A stretch of 64,000 nucleotides of DNA from assembly GCA_963843645.1 (NCBI GenBank), contig CAWJLE010000006.1, forward strand, positions 124,001 through 188,000, written 5' to 3'. Source of the stretch: CAWJLE01 sp963843645. GTDB lineage: Bacteria > Chloroflexota > Anaerolineae > DAOTYC01. Each line of letters opens with the position of its first letter. Within the stretch, counting starts at the first letter, position 1. The position numbers and the translations under genes are program-made. The notes beneath the pieces were generated by a model, which saw only the letters and a list, made by a program, of their open reading frames with translations, had not been told where the DNA came from and did not search any database. Positions 37,582 through 45,389 of this stretch are shown piece after piece.

Positions 37582-39256
37582 TGGGCAACGTTACCTCGGT
37601 CTTCCCGCCTGCTGCAACCAGCCGTTTGCCGGTGCCTTTTCGGTACATTCCCACCGCCAGCTGGTAGCCTTCGCGCGGTCCGTCCACGCTGATCTGGAAC
37701 TCGTAGCGGTCGGCCACGATCTCTCCCTCGCCCCACTGCGACGTTGGACGCTCGCCGTTCTGAGGCTCTGTGTCTCTCTGACCGCGGATCGTCCCCGAGG
37801 CGTCCATCGCGTGCACGAAGATCACGTAATCGTTCTGCAGTGGCTTCAACGCCTGCCACAGCACGTTCACGCGAACTGTGGCGCCGTGGCGGAGCGGTCC
37901 TTCGATCCGGTAGTCGAGGAGCGCGACCTGATCGCCGAACTCAGCGATAGGCGCGACTCGCGGTGTCATTTCGTACGTGTGCGCGTCTTTTGCGTCCGGC
38001 GTGAAATTGACCTCGAAATCGAGGAAACGTGGCGACAGATCGCCGTAGCTCGCCAGGACGACCAGGCAGATCAGGCCCGCGCGGACCACGATCCCTTGCA
38101 ACCGCTCGTCCAGGGCTACCGTTGCCCCGCCTGCCACTGCCAGGGCGACACCGACCAAACCCAGCGCCTGCCACGGATACGTGACCAGGTGAGCTAATCC
38201 GGTCCCTTGCCACAGCGGCAGTGTCGGTGCGAGCATCGAGATTAGCCCGATGAGAGCAACCCACAGCCAATACCGGACCGTTCGGGCCGCGGAATGTCTC
38301 TCTGAAGCCGGGTGTACGCTCAGCGCAGCCGCCAGCACGCCCAGGCCCATGGCAGCGAGTCCCACCTGCAGTGGCAGGCCATTGAGCCAGACGCCGGCCT
38401 GGCCCGCGGCGTTCCACACCGGCGACAACAATTGGAACAGGTAGGGGAACTGCGCACCGAATCGCACCGGTTCGGAGAATTGCGCAGCCCACAGGTACGC
38501 AGCCGCCGACGGCAGCACGATTCCGGCGAGTACCAGAGGCGCGCCCCATCGCGCGCGCATACTTGCCGCGACCCACAGATAGCCGGCCAGTACCGGCAGC
38601 GTGACCAGCGCCAGCCCCTGGTTGGCCGTCGCCAGCAGCCCCCACGCGATGCCGGTTGCGATCAGCGCCGCCAGCCGGCGGGATACCGCCAGCCGATGAG
38701 CGGCCCAAAACAGGAGCGGCCACAGGGCGAACACCCAGGCTTCACCCAGGTCTCCGCGAACGTACACGGCGCTCAGGTGGTAGGGCAGGTAGGTGTAGAT
38801 GACCGCCGCAAGCAGTCCTGCCGGCGCGCTGCCGAAGGCGCTCCGAACCCACCGGAACATCGTCCACGCTCCAGCGAGGAAGGCGGCGGCGTATGAGGCC
38901 AGAATCGCCTGGGCTGCGGTTGTGCCCAACACGTGGACGACCATGGCCACGAAGTAGCCCAGAGGTCCGCTCGCGCGGAGCGGGTCCGCGGCTCGCCCTA
39001 CGGTCGCAATCCAGCTCGCGCCGCCGCTGCGCTCGAAATCGTACAGGTTGTAGATGGGCAGCAGTCCGGAGTGGGTTTGGATGAACCCGGGATAGGCCAG
39101 GGGCGCCACGGCGAACAACGCCAGAAGCAACACAACGAGACCTGCGGATTCCGCGTGGTAGACGGCGCGGGCCTGCTGGTACAGGGCTTCGGCAAATCGG
39201 TTAGAGGGAGCGGTGGATGGGATCTCTTTTCCGGCCAAATCGACAGGATGAGCCAA
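37574..39256 (-). CDS. PTPS-related membrane protein with beta-sandwich domain
   Basis: A 560-residue protein, first of the three-gene operon. About eleven helices cover residues 35-425, with the family-like L-P-Y-H-L-S-A-V-Y-V-R-G-D-L loop near residue 160. Residues about 440-555 are the beta-sandwich domain found on the + strand cluster (F-G-D-Q-V-A-L-L-D-Y, Y-V-I-F-V-H-A, P-T-S-Q-W-G-E-G-E-I, A-V-G-M-Y). That ties the two clusters together. The TTG start at 39256 has only a distant AAAGGA, so the exact start is uncertain. The first periplasmic loop is less acidic than in the paralogues. Confidence 0.75.
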   Translation of the reverse strand: MAHPVDLAGKEIPSTAPSNRFAEALYQQARAVYHAESAGLVVLLLALFAVAPLAYPGFIQTHSGLLPIYNLYDFERSGGASWIATVGRAADPLRASGPLGYFVAMVVHVLGTTAAQAILASYAAAFLAGAWTMFRWVRSAFGSAPAGLLAAVIYTYLPYHLSAVYVRGDLGEAWVFALWPLLFWAAHRLAVSRRLAALIATGIAWGLLATANQGLALVTLPVLAGYLWVAASMRARWGAPLVLAGIVLPSAAAYLWAAQFSEPVRFGAQFPYLFQLLSPVWNAAGQAGVWLNGLPLQVGLAAMGLGVLAAALSVHPASERHSAARTVRYWLWVALIGLISMLAPTLPLWQGTGLAHLVTYPWQALGLVGVALAVAGGATVALDERLQGIVVRAGLICLVVLASYGDLSPRFLDFEVNFTPDAKDAHTYEMTPRVAPIAEFGDQVALLDYRIEGPLRHGATVRVNVLWQALKPLQNDYVIFVHAMDASGTIRGQRDTEPQNGERPTSQWGEGEIVADRYEFQISVDGPREGYQLAVGMYRKGTGKRLVAAGGKTEVTLPSE

Positions 39257-39290
39257 GAGGGATATGCTATCCTTTTGCAGTCAGGGAATT

Positions 39291-39307
39291 TGCCGCCACT
39301 GGCGGCA
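39291..39307. promoter_or_regulatory. Palindrome at the start of the membrane-protein operon
   Basis: TGCCGCC (39291-39297), ACT, GGCGGCA (39301-39307) is a perfect 7 + 3 + 7 palindrome. It overlaps the end of the minus-strand -10 box and the predicted transcript start near 39300, so it could be an operator or a leader hairpin. Confidence 0.4.
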
Positions 39308-39335
39308 TTATAGCATAGGCCGATGGGGAGGGCAA
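39307..39335 (-). promoter_or_regulatory. Putative promoter of the 39256-33863 operon
   Basis: Minus-strand TTGCCC (39330-39335) and TATAAT (39307-39312) are 17 bases apart, with the predicted start about 44 bases before the TTG start codon at 39256. Confidence 0.6.
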
Positions 39336-39444
39336 AGACCCTCGTCAGCCGGAAAGCTCCCGCGCTCCCGAAGCCTCCGAGAATTGAGAAGTTTGATACT
39401 TTGGAAGTGTTCAAATTTCGGACACGTTTGCCCTGCCAAATCCC

Positions 39445-39473
39445 TTGACAGTCGAGTGGTTTGATGGTATTAT
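39445..39473 (+). promoter_or_regulatory. Strong sigma70-type promoter of the sugar-transport operon
   Basis: TTGACA (39445-39450) and TATTAT (39468-39473) are exactly 17 bases apart, the best promoter match in the window. It reads into the FadR-type regulator and the ABC operon. Confidence 0.8.
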
Positions 39474-39487
39474 TGTAAAAAGTGATT

Positions 39488-39504
39488 CACTGGTTAGACC
39501 AGTG
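39488..39504. promoter_or_regulatory. Palindromic operator of FadR/GntR type
   Basis: CACTGGT-TAG-ACCAGTG is a perfect 7 + 3 + 7 palindrome containing TGGT-NNN-ACCA, the usual half-site arrangement of FadR-subfamily GntR regulators. It lies 15 bases after the -10 box, about +8 to +24 of the predicted transcript. A bound repressor there would block the promoter. The regulator encoded just downstream is the obvious ligand. Confidence 0.7.
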
Positions 39505-39724
39505 AGCACGTTGACCAATTTCCTCTCATCCATCTTTCTCGGTCGTTCTGAGCCGTTCTGCGTCGCAAGACGCAGGTGGAATTGTGGCGATGTGGCTGCG
39601 ATCTCGTTGCGACCTTTCCCCCGCTAACATCCCACAAGCGTGATATTCTGTCCGTTCGACAAACCTTTCACGTCAGCCGTTGCCGAATTCGTGGCTTAGG
39701 ATTGTCTTGTGTATCAGATTTGTC

Positions 39725-40465
39725 GTGGAGAGACCCGTGCTCTTTGACGCGATCAGGGGCGAGAAGTTTGCCGAGAAGATAGCGCGACGCATCATGGCTA
39801 TGATCGGCTCCGGTGATCTCAAGCCGGGTGACGTCCTGCCGCCCGAGCGTGAGATGGCGGGCTCCTTCCAGGTCAGCCGGGCGGTCGTCCGCGAGGCAAT
39901 GGGCATGCTCGCGGTGCGTGGCCTCGTCAGCGTCCGCCAGGGACGCCCGACCGCGCTCAACGATGTCGCCCTATGGAACACGCTCGATCCCGAGGTGTTG
40001 CTCTTGTTGCGCAAGGAGGGCACCTTGCGCGATCTGATGGAGTTGCGTTTCATGGTCGAGCCTGAGGCAGCCGCACTGGCTGCGTCGCGTATCACTGTCG
40101 ACGAGCTCTCGGCACTGCGCCCGCTGCTCGACCCGTCGCACAACGTCAGCATGGACAAACACGTTGAGGCAGATACAGCCTTTCACCAGGGCATCTTCCG
40201 AGCCACCCACAATGCTGTCTTACTCATTTTCATGTCCTCGGTTACCGACCTTTTGCGCGAGAGTCGCCGGATCACGTTTCAGGCGCCTGGCGCCATCCCG
40301 CTTGGGGCCGCCTGGCACGACGCTATCATGAGCGCACTCGAGCGACACGACCCGGCGGCTGCCCGTCTTGCGATGACCGAGCATCTGCGGCAGGTCGACA
40401 TGGCGCTGCAAGACTTTGCCGCCACGCACGAGGATATGAAGCAGGCGGTATGGTTCGCGGAGTGA
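39725..40465 (+). CDS. GntR family regulator, FadR subfamily
   Basis: About 246 residues. The winged-helix domain (residues about 10-75) has the GntR signature I-G-S-G-D-L-K-P-G-D-V-L-P-P-E-R-E-M and V-S-R-A-V-V-R-E-A-M-G-M-L. The FCD effector domain (about 95-235) shows E-L-R-F-M-V-E-P-E-A-A-A-L-A-A and D-T-A-F-H-Q-G-I-F-R-A-T-H-N, with the Asp and His residues that bind metal and ligand. GTG 39725 is my choice; GTG 39737, four bases after GGAGAG, is also possible. It sits at the head of the sugar ABC operon behind a matching operator, so it probably represses itself and the transporter until a sugar acid or sugar derivative binds. Confidence 0.87.
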   Translation: MERPVLFDAIRGEKFAEKIARRIMAMIGSGDLKPGDVLPPEREMAGSFQVSRAVVREAMGMLAVRGLVSVRQGRPTALNDVALWNTLDPEVLLLLRKEGTLRDLMELRFMVEPEAAALAASRITVDELSALRPLLDPSHNVSMDKHVEADTAFHQGIFRATHNAVLLIFMSSVTDLLRESRRITFQAPGAIPLGAAWHDAIMSALERHDPAAARLAMTEHLRQVDMALQDFAATHEDMKQAVWFAE

Positions 40466-40498
40466 GGTGTAGGCGTAACGGGTTGAAAGAGGAGAGGA

Positions 40499-42046
40499 AT
40501 GACTGAACCGCAACCTATTCTCAGCGTGCGCGGGATCGGCAAACGCTTCGGCCGCGCACAGGTTCTGCACAATATCGACCTGGACCTCTACCGTGGTGAG
40601 GTTCACGCCCTCGTTGGCGAGAATGGGGCCGGGAAATCCACCCTGACGCGCATCGTTAGCGGGCTGTTCCCACCTGATGAAGGGGGAATCATTCTCGACG
40701 GCAAGGAGATGATCGTCCCGTCGCCGTCAGCCGCACAGCATATGGGCATTGCCCTGATCCACCAGGAGCCGCTGAGCTTCCCGGACCTGGACGTGGCCGA
40801 GAATATCTTCATCGGCCGGCAACCCCGGAGCGCCAGCGGCTTCATCGACTGGTCTGCCATGTACACCGAGGCCCGCAAGCTGTTGCGGCAGCTTGGCGTG
40901 AACATAGAGCCCCGGGCACGCGTCCGTGGACTGTCCATCGCTGACCAGCAGATGGTGGAGATGGCCAGCGCCCTGTCGCAGAACGCCCGGGTCCTCATCA
41001 TGGACGAGCCTACCGCGGCATTGACCCCCAGCGAGGTGGGCGATCTGTTCACCATAGTACGGCGCTTACGCGAGCAGGGCACCGCGATCCTGTTCATCAG
41101 TCACCGGCTCGAAGAGGTCTTCGATATCTCCGATCGTATCTCCGTTTTGCGTGATGGGGAGTTGGTCGGCACGACCGGCTGCCAGGACGTCACGCGCGAC
41201 GAGATCATTCGCATGATGGTCGGCCGCCCGCTCAGCGCCCTGTTCGAAAAGGACGCGACCCAGCAGTTTGGCGATGCCCGCCTGGCAGTGCGCGACCTGA
41301 CGACGCACAACCTCTTCTACGATATCTCCTTCGAGGTTCGGGCTGGAGAGATCGTGTGCCTGGCCGGTCTGGTCGGCGCCCGGCGCACCGAAGTGGCCCG
41401 CGCCGTCTTTGGCATCGAGCCGCCGGATCGCGGTGAAGTCTGGCTCGATGGGAAGCGCGTCGACGTACGCAACCCGCAGGTTGCCGTGAGTCTGGGAATG
41501 GCGTACGTGCCCGAGGATCGTCAGAAGCACGGCTTGCTCCTCCCGATGCGTGTGGATCAAAACATGACCCTCTCGATTCTCCGCGAGGTGAGTAACCTGG
41601 GCTGGATGAAGCCAAGGCAGGAGAGGGAGCTGGCGGAGGAGTGGCGCAAGCGCCTGGACCTGCGCCTGCGAGCCGTCGATCAAGCAGCCTGGGAGCTGTC
41701 CGGCGGGAACCAGCAGAAGGTCGTGCTCGCGAAATGGCTGCTGACCAAACCCAAGGTCCTGATCCTTGACGAGCCGACGCGCGGCATCGACATCGGCGCG
41801 AAAGCTGAGGTCCACCGTCTTATGAACGACCTGGCGCATCAGGGCATCGCCATCCTAATGATCTCCTCCGAGCTGCCCGAGGTGCTGGCCATGAGCGATC
41901 GCATCATCGTCATGCGTGAGGGACACGTGATGGGCGAGTTCACCCGCGAGGAGGCCACCCCGGAAACGGTCATGGCGGCTGCCACCGGACAGCGCATGCC
42001 CCAAAAGCGCGGATTCGTTGAGTCCAATACAGGAGTGACGGCATGA
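40499..42046 (+). CDS. Sugar ABC transporter ATPase, rhamnose/ribose (CUT2) type
   Basis: A 515-residue protein with two ATPase domains, as in RbsA, MglA and RhaT. Domain 1 has Walker A G-E-N-G-A-G-K-S-T (residues 38-46) and L-I-M-D-E-P-T-A-A-L-T. Domain 2 has the degenerate G-L-V-G-A-R-R-T-E typical of this family, the signature L-S-G-G-N-Q-Q-K-V-V-L-A and L-I-L-D-E-P-T-R-G-I-D-I-G. It energises sugar import through the two permeases that follow. GAGGAGAGGA stands directly before the ATG. The stop overlaps the next start (ATGA). Rhamnose is the best guess because of the binding protein. Confidence 0.92.
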   Translation: MTEPQPILSVRGIGKRFGRAQVLHNIDLDLYRGEVHALVGENGAGKSTLTRIVSGLFPPDEGGIILDGKEMIVPSPSAAQHMGIALIHQEPLSFPDLDVAENIFIGRQPRSASGFIDWSAMYTEARKLLRQLGVNIEPRARVRGLSIADQQMVEMASALSQNARVLIMDEPTAALTPSEVGDLFTIVRRLREQGTAILFISHRLEEVFDISDRISVLRDGELVGTTGCQDVTRDEIIRMMVGRPLSALFEKDATQQFGDARLAVRDLTTHNLFYDISFEVRAGEIVCLAGLVGARRTEVARAVFGIEPPDRGEVWLDGKRVDVRNPQVAVSLGMAYVPEDRQKHGLLLPMRVDQNMTLSILREVSNLGWMKPRQERELAEEWRKRLDLRLRAVDQAAWELSGGNQQKVVLAKWLLTKPKVLILDEPTRGIDIGAKAEVHRLMNDLAHQGIAILMISSELPEVLAMSDRIIVMREGHVMGEFTREEATPETVMAAATGQRMPQKRGFVESNTGVTA

Positions 42047-43050
42047 CCACAGCAGACAAGACGGTGGCCGGAAATCGCCAGGCCAAGATGGCCGAGACGC
42101 TGTCGCGCTTCCGTGAGGTCGGCATCCTGATCTTCCTGGCTGCCATGGTGGTCGTAGCGACGGCCGTCGAGCCGCGGTTTCTGGCGCCCGCCAATTGGGA
42201 GAATATCCTGCTCGACATTTCCCTGCTCGCGATCGTGGCCTGCGGAGAGACGATGGTCATCATCAGCAAGAACATCGACATCTCCGTCGGGTCGTCGCTG
42301 GGCCTGTGCGCCATGGTCGTCGGACTGCTGTTTAAGTTCTACCCCAGTTTTCCAATCTTGCTCGGCCTGCTCGTCGGCATCCTGCTGGGCATGCTGCTCG
42401 GGGCAGTCAATGGCGGTCTGGTCACCGCCTTCAAAGTCCCGCCCCTGATCACGACGTTGGCGACGCTGAGCGTCTACCGCGGTCTGACCTTCCTGTTCAG
42501 CGGCGGCCGACAGGTAGATCCGAACGACATCCCCCCCGCGCTGATCTCCTGGGCTCAGACGTCGCCGATTCGAATTCCCTGGTTGGTCATCATTGCGTTC
42601 CTCGTGGCGGCGGTCGTGGCTCTGTTTCTGCACTTCACCCGTCTTGGGCGCGACATATACGCCGTGGGCAACAACCCCAATGCGGCCCGGCTGCGTGGCA
42701 TCGAGGTCAATCGCGTGGTCTTTCTGGTGTTCGTGTTTGCCGGCGGTCTTGCCGGGCTGGCCGGCGTGCTCTACGCCTCGCGCTACGGCACGGTGAACCC
42801 GGCTGACGCCGGCGTGGGCTTCGAGCTGACGGTCATCGCGGCCACCGTGATCGGCGGTACGAACATCTTGGGCGGCTCGGGCACCATTCTGGGCTCGGTC
42901 CTGGGATCGCTGCTGCTGGGCGTGCTGGGCAATGCTCTGGCCGTGACCGGTGTGTCCGGCTTCTATCAGAAGTTTGCTCAGGGCTTCGTCATCCTGCTGG
43001 CCGTGATCGTGGACGCCATCATCCACAATCAGTTGCAGAGCCGGAAGTAG
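42043..43050 (+). CDS. Sugar ABC transporter permease 1 (RbsC/RhaP type)
   Basis: A 335-residue inner-membrane permease with eight to ten helices. It shows V-I-I-S-K-N-I-D-I-S-V-G-S near residue 86 and the C-terminal G-F-E-L-T-V-I-A-A-T-V-I-G-G-T-N-I-L-G-G-S-G-T motif, the hallmark of branched-chain-like (CUT2) sugar permeases. It overlaps the ATPase gene by 4 bases. With the second permease it should form the heterodimeric channel. Confidence 0.92.
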   Translation: MTTADKTVAGNRQAKMAETLSRFREVGILIFLAAMVVVATAVEPRFLAPANWENILLDISLLAIVACGETMVIISKNIDISVGSSLGLCAMVVGLLFKFYPSFPILLGLLVGILLGMLLGAVNGGLVTAFKVPPLITTLATLSVYRGLTFLFSGGRQVDPNDIPPALISWAQTSPIRIPWLVIIAFLVAAVVALFLHFTRLGRDIYAVGNNPNAARLRGIEVNRVVFLVFVFAGGLAGLAGVLYASRYGTVNPADAGVGFELTVIAATVIGGTNILGGSGTILGSVLGSLLLGVLGNALAVTGVSGFYQKFAQGFVILLAVIVDAIIHNQLQSRK

Positions 43051-43065
43051 AAAAAGGAGCTCATC

Positions 43066-44094
43066 TTGACCACCACTACCGCTTCGATGGACCGGGAGCA
43101 GAAAGTCTCCTGGATGCGCCGATTGCTCAACCGCCGGGAAGTGCTGACGGTCGTACTGCTGATTCTGGCGTTCATCGTCAGCTCGCGGCTGTCGCCCTAC
43201 TTCCTGGACGTGCAATACATGTTCGACTCGACGTCGCTGTACATGGAAGTGGGCTGCATGGCGCTGGCCATGACCTTTGTCATCATCAGCGGCAATATCG
43301 ACCTGTCTGTGGGATCGATGCTGGGCCTGGTGGGCGTGTCTTTTGGGCTGATGTACAAACAGCTCGGGTTGCCGATCGAGCTGGCCATCGTGCTTGCCCT
43401 GGTCCAGGGAGCGATCCTCGGCCTCATCAACGGCCTGATCGTCACCCGGTTCAATCTGCCGGCGATGATCGTGACCGTGGGTTCGCTCGCCCTCTATCGA
43501 GGCATGGCGCAGGTGCTTCTCGGCGACCACTCGGTGACCGGCTTTCCGGCTTCGTTCATCGGCCTCGACATGCGTTACGTCGGCAAGAGCCCAATACCGT
43601 ACCCGTTGGTCATATTCCTCGTTCTGGCGGTGGTGTTCGGGCTGCTCCTGCACCAGACCAGCTTCGGGCGGAAAGTGTTCGCCATCGGCACGAACCAGGA
43701 GGCGGCTCGCTTCTCGGGCATCGCCATCGATCGGATCAAGATCATCGTCTTCATCCTGTCCGGCGTAATGGCTGCATTGGGTGCTCTGATGATGGCCTCG
43801 CGGCTGGCGAGTGCCCGGTACGACATGGCTACCGGCTACGAATTGGACGTGATTACGGCCGTCGTTCTGGGCGGCACTGACATCGATGGTGGACGGGGCA
43901 GCATCCTGGGCACCGTCCTGGCGTTGTTCCTGGTCGGTATTCTACGAAGCGGCATGGGCCTGGCCAATATCAAGATCGAGTACCAGTTGGTCGTCGTCGG
44001 CTCGTTGCTGATCCTGTCGATCATTTTACCGAACTCGTCCGCCGTCTGCGCAAGGCATGAAGGTCGGTCCTTAGGAGACGACGTGGATGACTGA
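43066..44094 (+). CDS. Sugar ABC transporter permease 2 (RbsC/RhaQ type)
   Basis: A 342-residue polytopic permease, paralogue of permease 1 (V-I-I-S-G-N-I-D-L-S-V-G-S, Y-E-L-D-V-I-T-A-V-V-L-G-G-T-D-I-D-G-G-R-G-S). The start is TTG at 43066 with AAGGAG 7 bases upstream; an ATG at 43087 is possible. The last 20 residues (R-H-E-G-R-S-L-G-D-D-V-D-D) are hydrophilic. It lies 15 bases after permease 1 and 125 bases before the binding-protein gene. Confidence 0.92.
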   Translation: MTTTTASMDREQKVSWMRRLLNRREVLTVVLLILAFIVSSRLSPYFLDVQYMFDSTSLYMEVGCMALAMTFVIISGNIDLSVGSMLGLVGVSFGLMYKQLGLPIELAIVLALVQGAILGLINGLIVTRFNLPAMIVTVGSLALYRGMAQVLLGDHSVTGFPASFIGLDMRYVGKSPIPYPLVIFLVLAVVFGLLLHQTSFGRKVFAIGTNQEAARFSGIAIDRIKIIVFILSGVMAALGALMMASRLASARYDMATGYELDVITAVVLGGTDIDGGRGSILGTVLALFLVGILRSGMGLANIKIEYQLVVVGSLLILSIILPNSSAVCARHEGRSLGDDVDD

Positions 44095-44219
44095 GTCAAC
44101 TGTGCAGTGAATACGAAAGGAGGTGGTCGACCTACACCACATCGTCGTGCGGACTGGGTTGTTGCCTTGGTCCACATCTAATTGAAGCAAATTCAGAACC
44201 ACAAAACAGGAGGGTAGTC

Positions 44220-45313
44220 ATGTCGAAGAGAGTGTTCAGTTTCGTACTGGTCGTGGCGATGCTGGCCACGGTCATCGCTCCAGCTTTCGCGCAGACGCCC
44301 GAGCCATCCGCTCCCGCGGCCGGCACTGCGATGACCACCACTGTCCCGATGGCCCCGGCCGTCCCTATCACCAAAACCGACACCGCCGGCAAGACGCTGC
44401 GAATCGTTTACATCCCGAAGAACACCGGTAACCCGTACTTCGACTCGATCATCAACGGCTTCAAGAAGGCCGCCGATGAGCTCGGCTTACGAGTTCACGA
44501 CCGTCGCCCCGTCGACGGCGGAAGGCACGGCCCAGATTCCGTTCATCAAAGAGCAGATGCAGCGCGGCGTGGATGCCATCGCCATTTCGCCGGACGATCC
44601 CGACTGCGGTCGTGCCGGCCCTGCAGCAGGCGATGAGCAAGAACATCCGCGTAGTGTGCGTCAACTCTGACATGAACATCGAGGGGCGCGAAGTGGCCGT
44701 GTTGCCGATGGACTTCAACATCACCGGCTCGAGCCAGGTGGAGCTGTTGGGGTCTCTGATCAACTACGAGGGCGAGATCGCCATCCTGAGCGCGACGACC
44801 ACGGCTCCGGACCAGAACTTCTGGATCGAGGGCATGAAGAAGGCGCTGGCGGAACCGAAGTACGCCAAGATGAAGCTGGTCAAGATCGCCTACGGCGACG
44901 ACGACCCGCAGAAGAGCTAGCACCGAAGCACAGGCATTGCTCACCGCGTTCCCGAACCTCCGCGGTATCATCGCCCCGACCACCGTGGCGGTGGCCGCAG
45001 CCGCGCAGGTCATCGAGACGGCCAAGGCGGCCGACAGGGTCCAGCTCGTGGGCCTGGGCACGCCGAACCAGATGCGCCGGTTCATCAAGAACGGCACCGT
45101 CACCAAGTTCGCGCTGTGGAGCCCATACGACGAGGGTTATCTGTCCGGGTACATGATGTACGGCATGCTGACCGGCCAGATCAAGCCGGCCGAGGGGCGT
45201 CACGTTCAACGGTCCCGACGCTGGGTGATCGCGTGTTCCTCAAGGACAACCAGGTCATTACCGGTCCGCCGCAGATCTTCGACAAGAACAACATCGACCA
45301 GTTCCATTTCTAA
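44220..45313 (+). pseudogene. Sugar-binding lipoprotein/periplasmic protein (RhaS-like), about five frame breaks
   Basis: Read across frames this is a complete ABC sugar-binding protein of about 363 residues. A signal peptide (V-L-V-V-A-M-L-A-T-V-I-A-P-A-F-A) is followed by a Pro/Ala/Thr linker. The type-1 fold shows Y-I-P-K-N-T-G-N-P-Y-F-D, A-E-G-T-A-Q-I-P-F-I, G-V-D-A-I-A-I-S-P-D-D-P-D and A-L-W-S-P-Y-D-E-G-Y, resembling rhamnose-binding RhaS. The frame shifts by +1 near 44485, 44603, 44919, about 45196 and about 45210. Family motifs continue across each break. The flanking transporter genes are intact, so sequence errors are more likely than gene loss. GGAGGG lies 5 bases before the ATG. 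Confidence 0.83.
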
Positions 45314-45329
45314 TAGACGTTTGCAAGCC

Positions 45330-45373
45330 AGAAGGCGGGCGGGGAATTCCTCTCTGCCCGTCTTCTTTATTTT
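45330..45373 (+). terminator. Intrinsic terminator of the sugar-transport operon
   Basis: An 11-bp stem (arms 45330-45340 and 45356-45366, one G-T pair) is followed by TTATTTT, 17 bases after the binding-protein stop. It is the classical shape for the end of the FadR-ABC operon. Confidence 0.8.
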
Positions 45374-45389
45374 AGGGCGAAGAGAGCGG

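Larger units (their letters stand above)
39257..39724. other. Divergent regulatory region, 468 bases without a gene
   Basis: This gap separates the minus-strand membrane-protein operon from the FadR-type regulator. It holds a promoter for each direction, two palindromes near the predicted starts, and a 220-base leader for the regulator. That leader includes a 7-bp hairpin with a GCAA tetraloop at 39558-39575. No convincing reading frame or RNA gene was seen. Confidence 0.6.

Noticed and set aside
28245..39256. PTPS-related genes as 6-pyruvoyl-tetrahydropterin synthases
   Set aside because: They are large polytopic membrane proteins without the zinc-binding His pattern of the soluble enzyme; the family name is historical.
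39505..39724. tRNA, riboswitch or small RNA in the regulator leader
   Set aside because: Only one 7-bp GCAA hairpin is clear. No tRNA T-loop or known riboswitch core was found.
41839..43653. Long antisense frame (604 codons) opposite the ABC permeases
   Set aside because: It mirrors the permease codon pattern, is His/Gln/Asp-rich and unlike any protein family. The permease genes on the + strand are clear.
44220..45313. Programmed frameshifting in the sugar-binding protein gene
   Set aside because: Five separate breaks without slippery heptamers or downstream structures are not how programmed frameshifting works.
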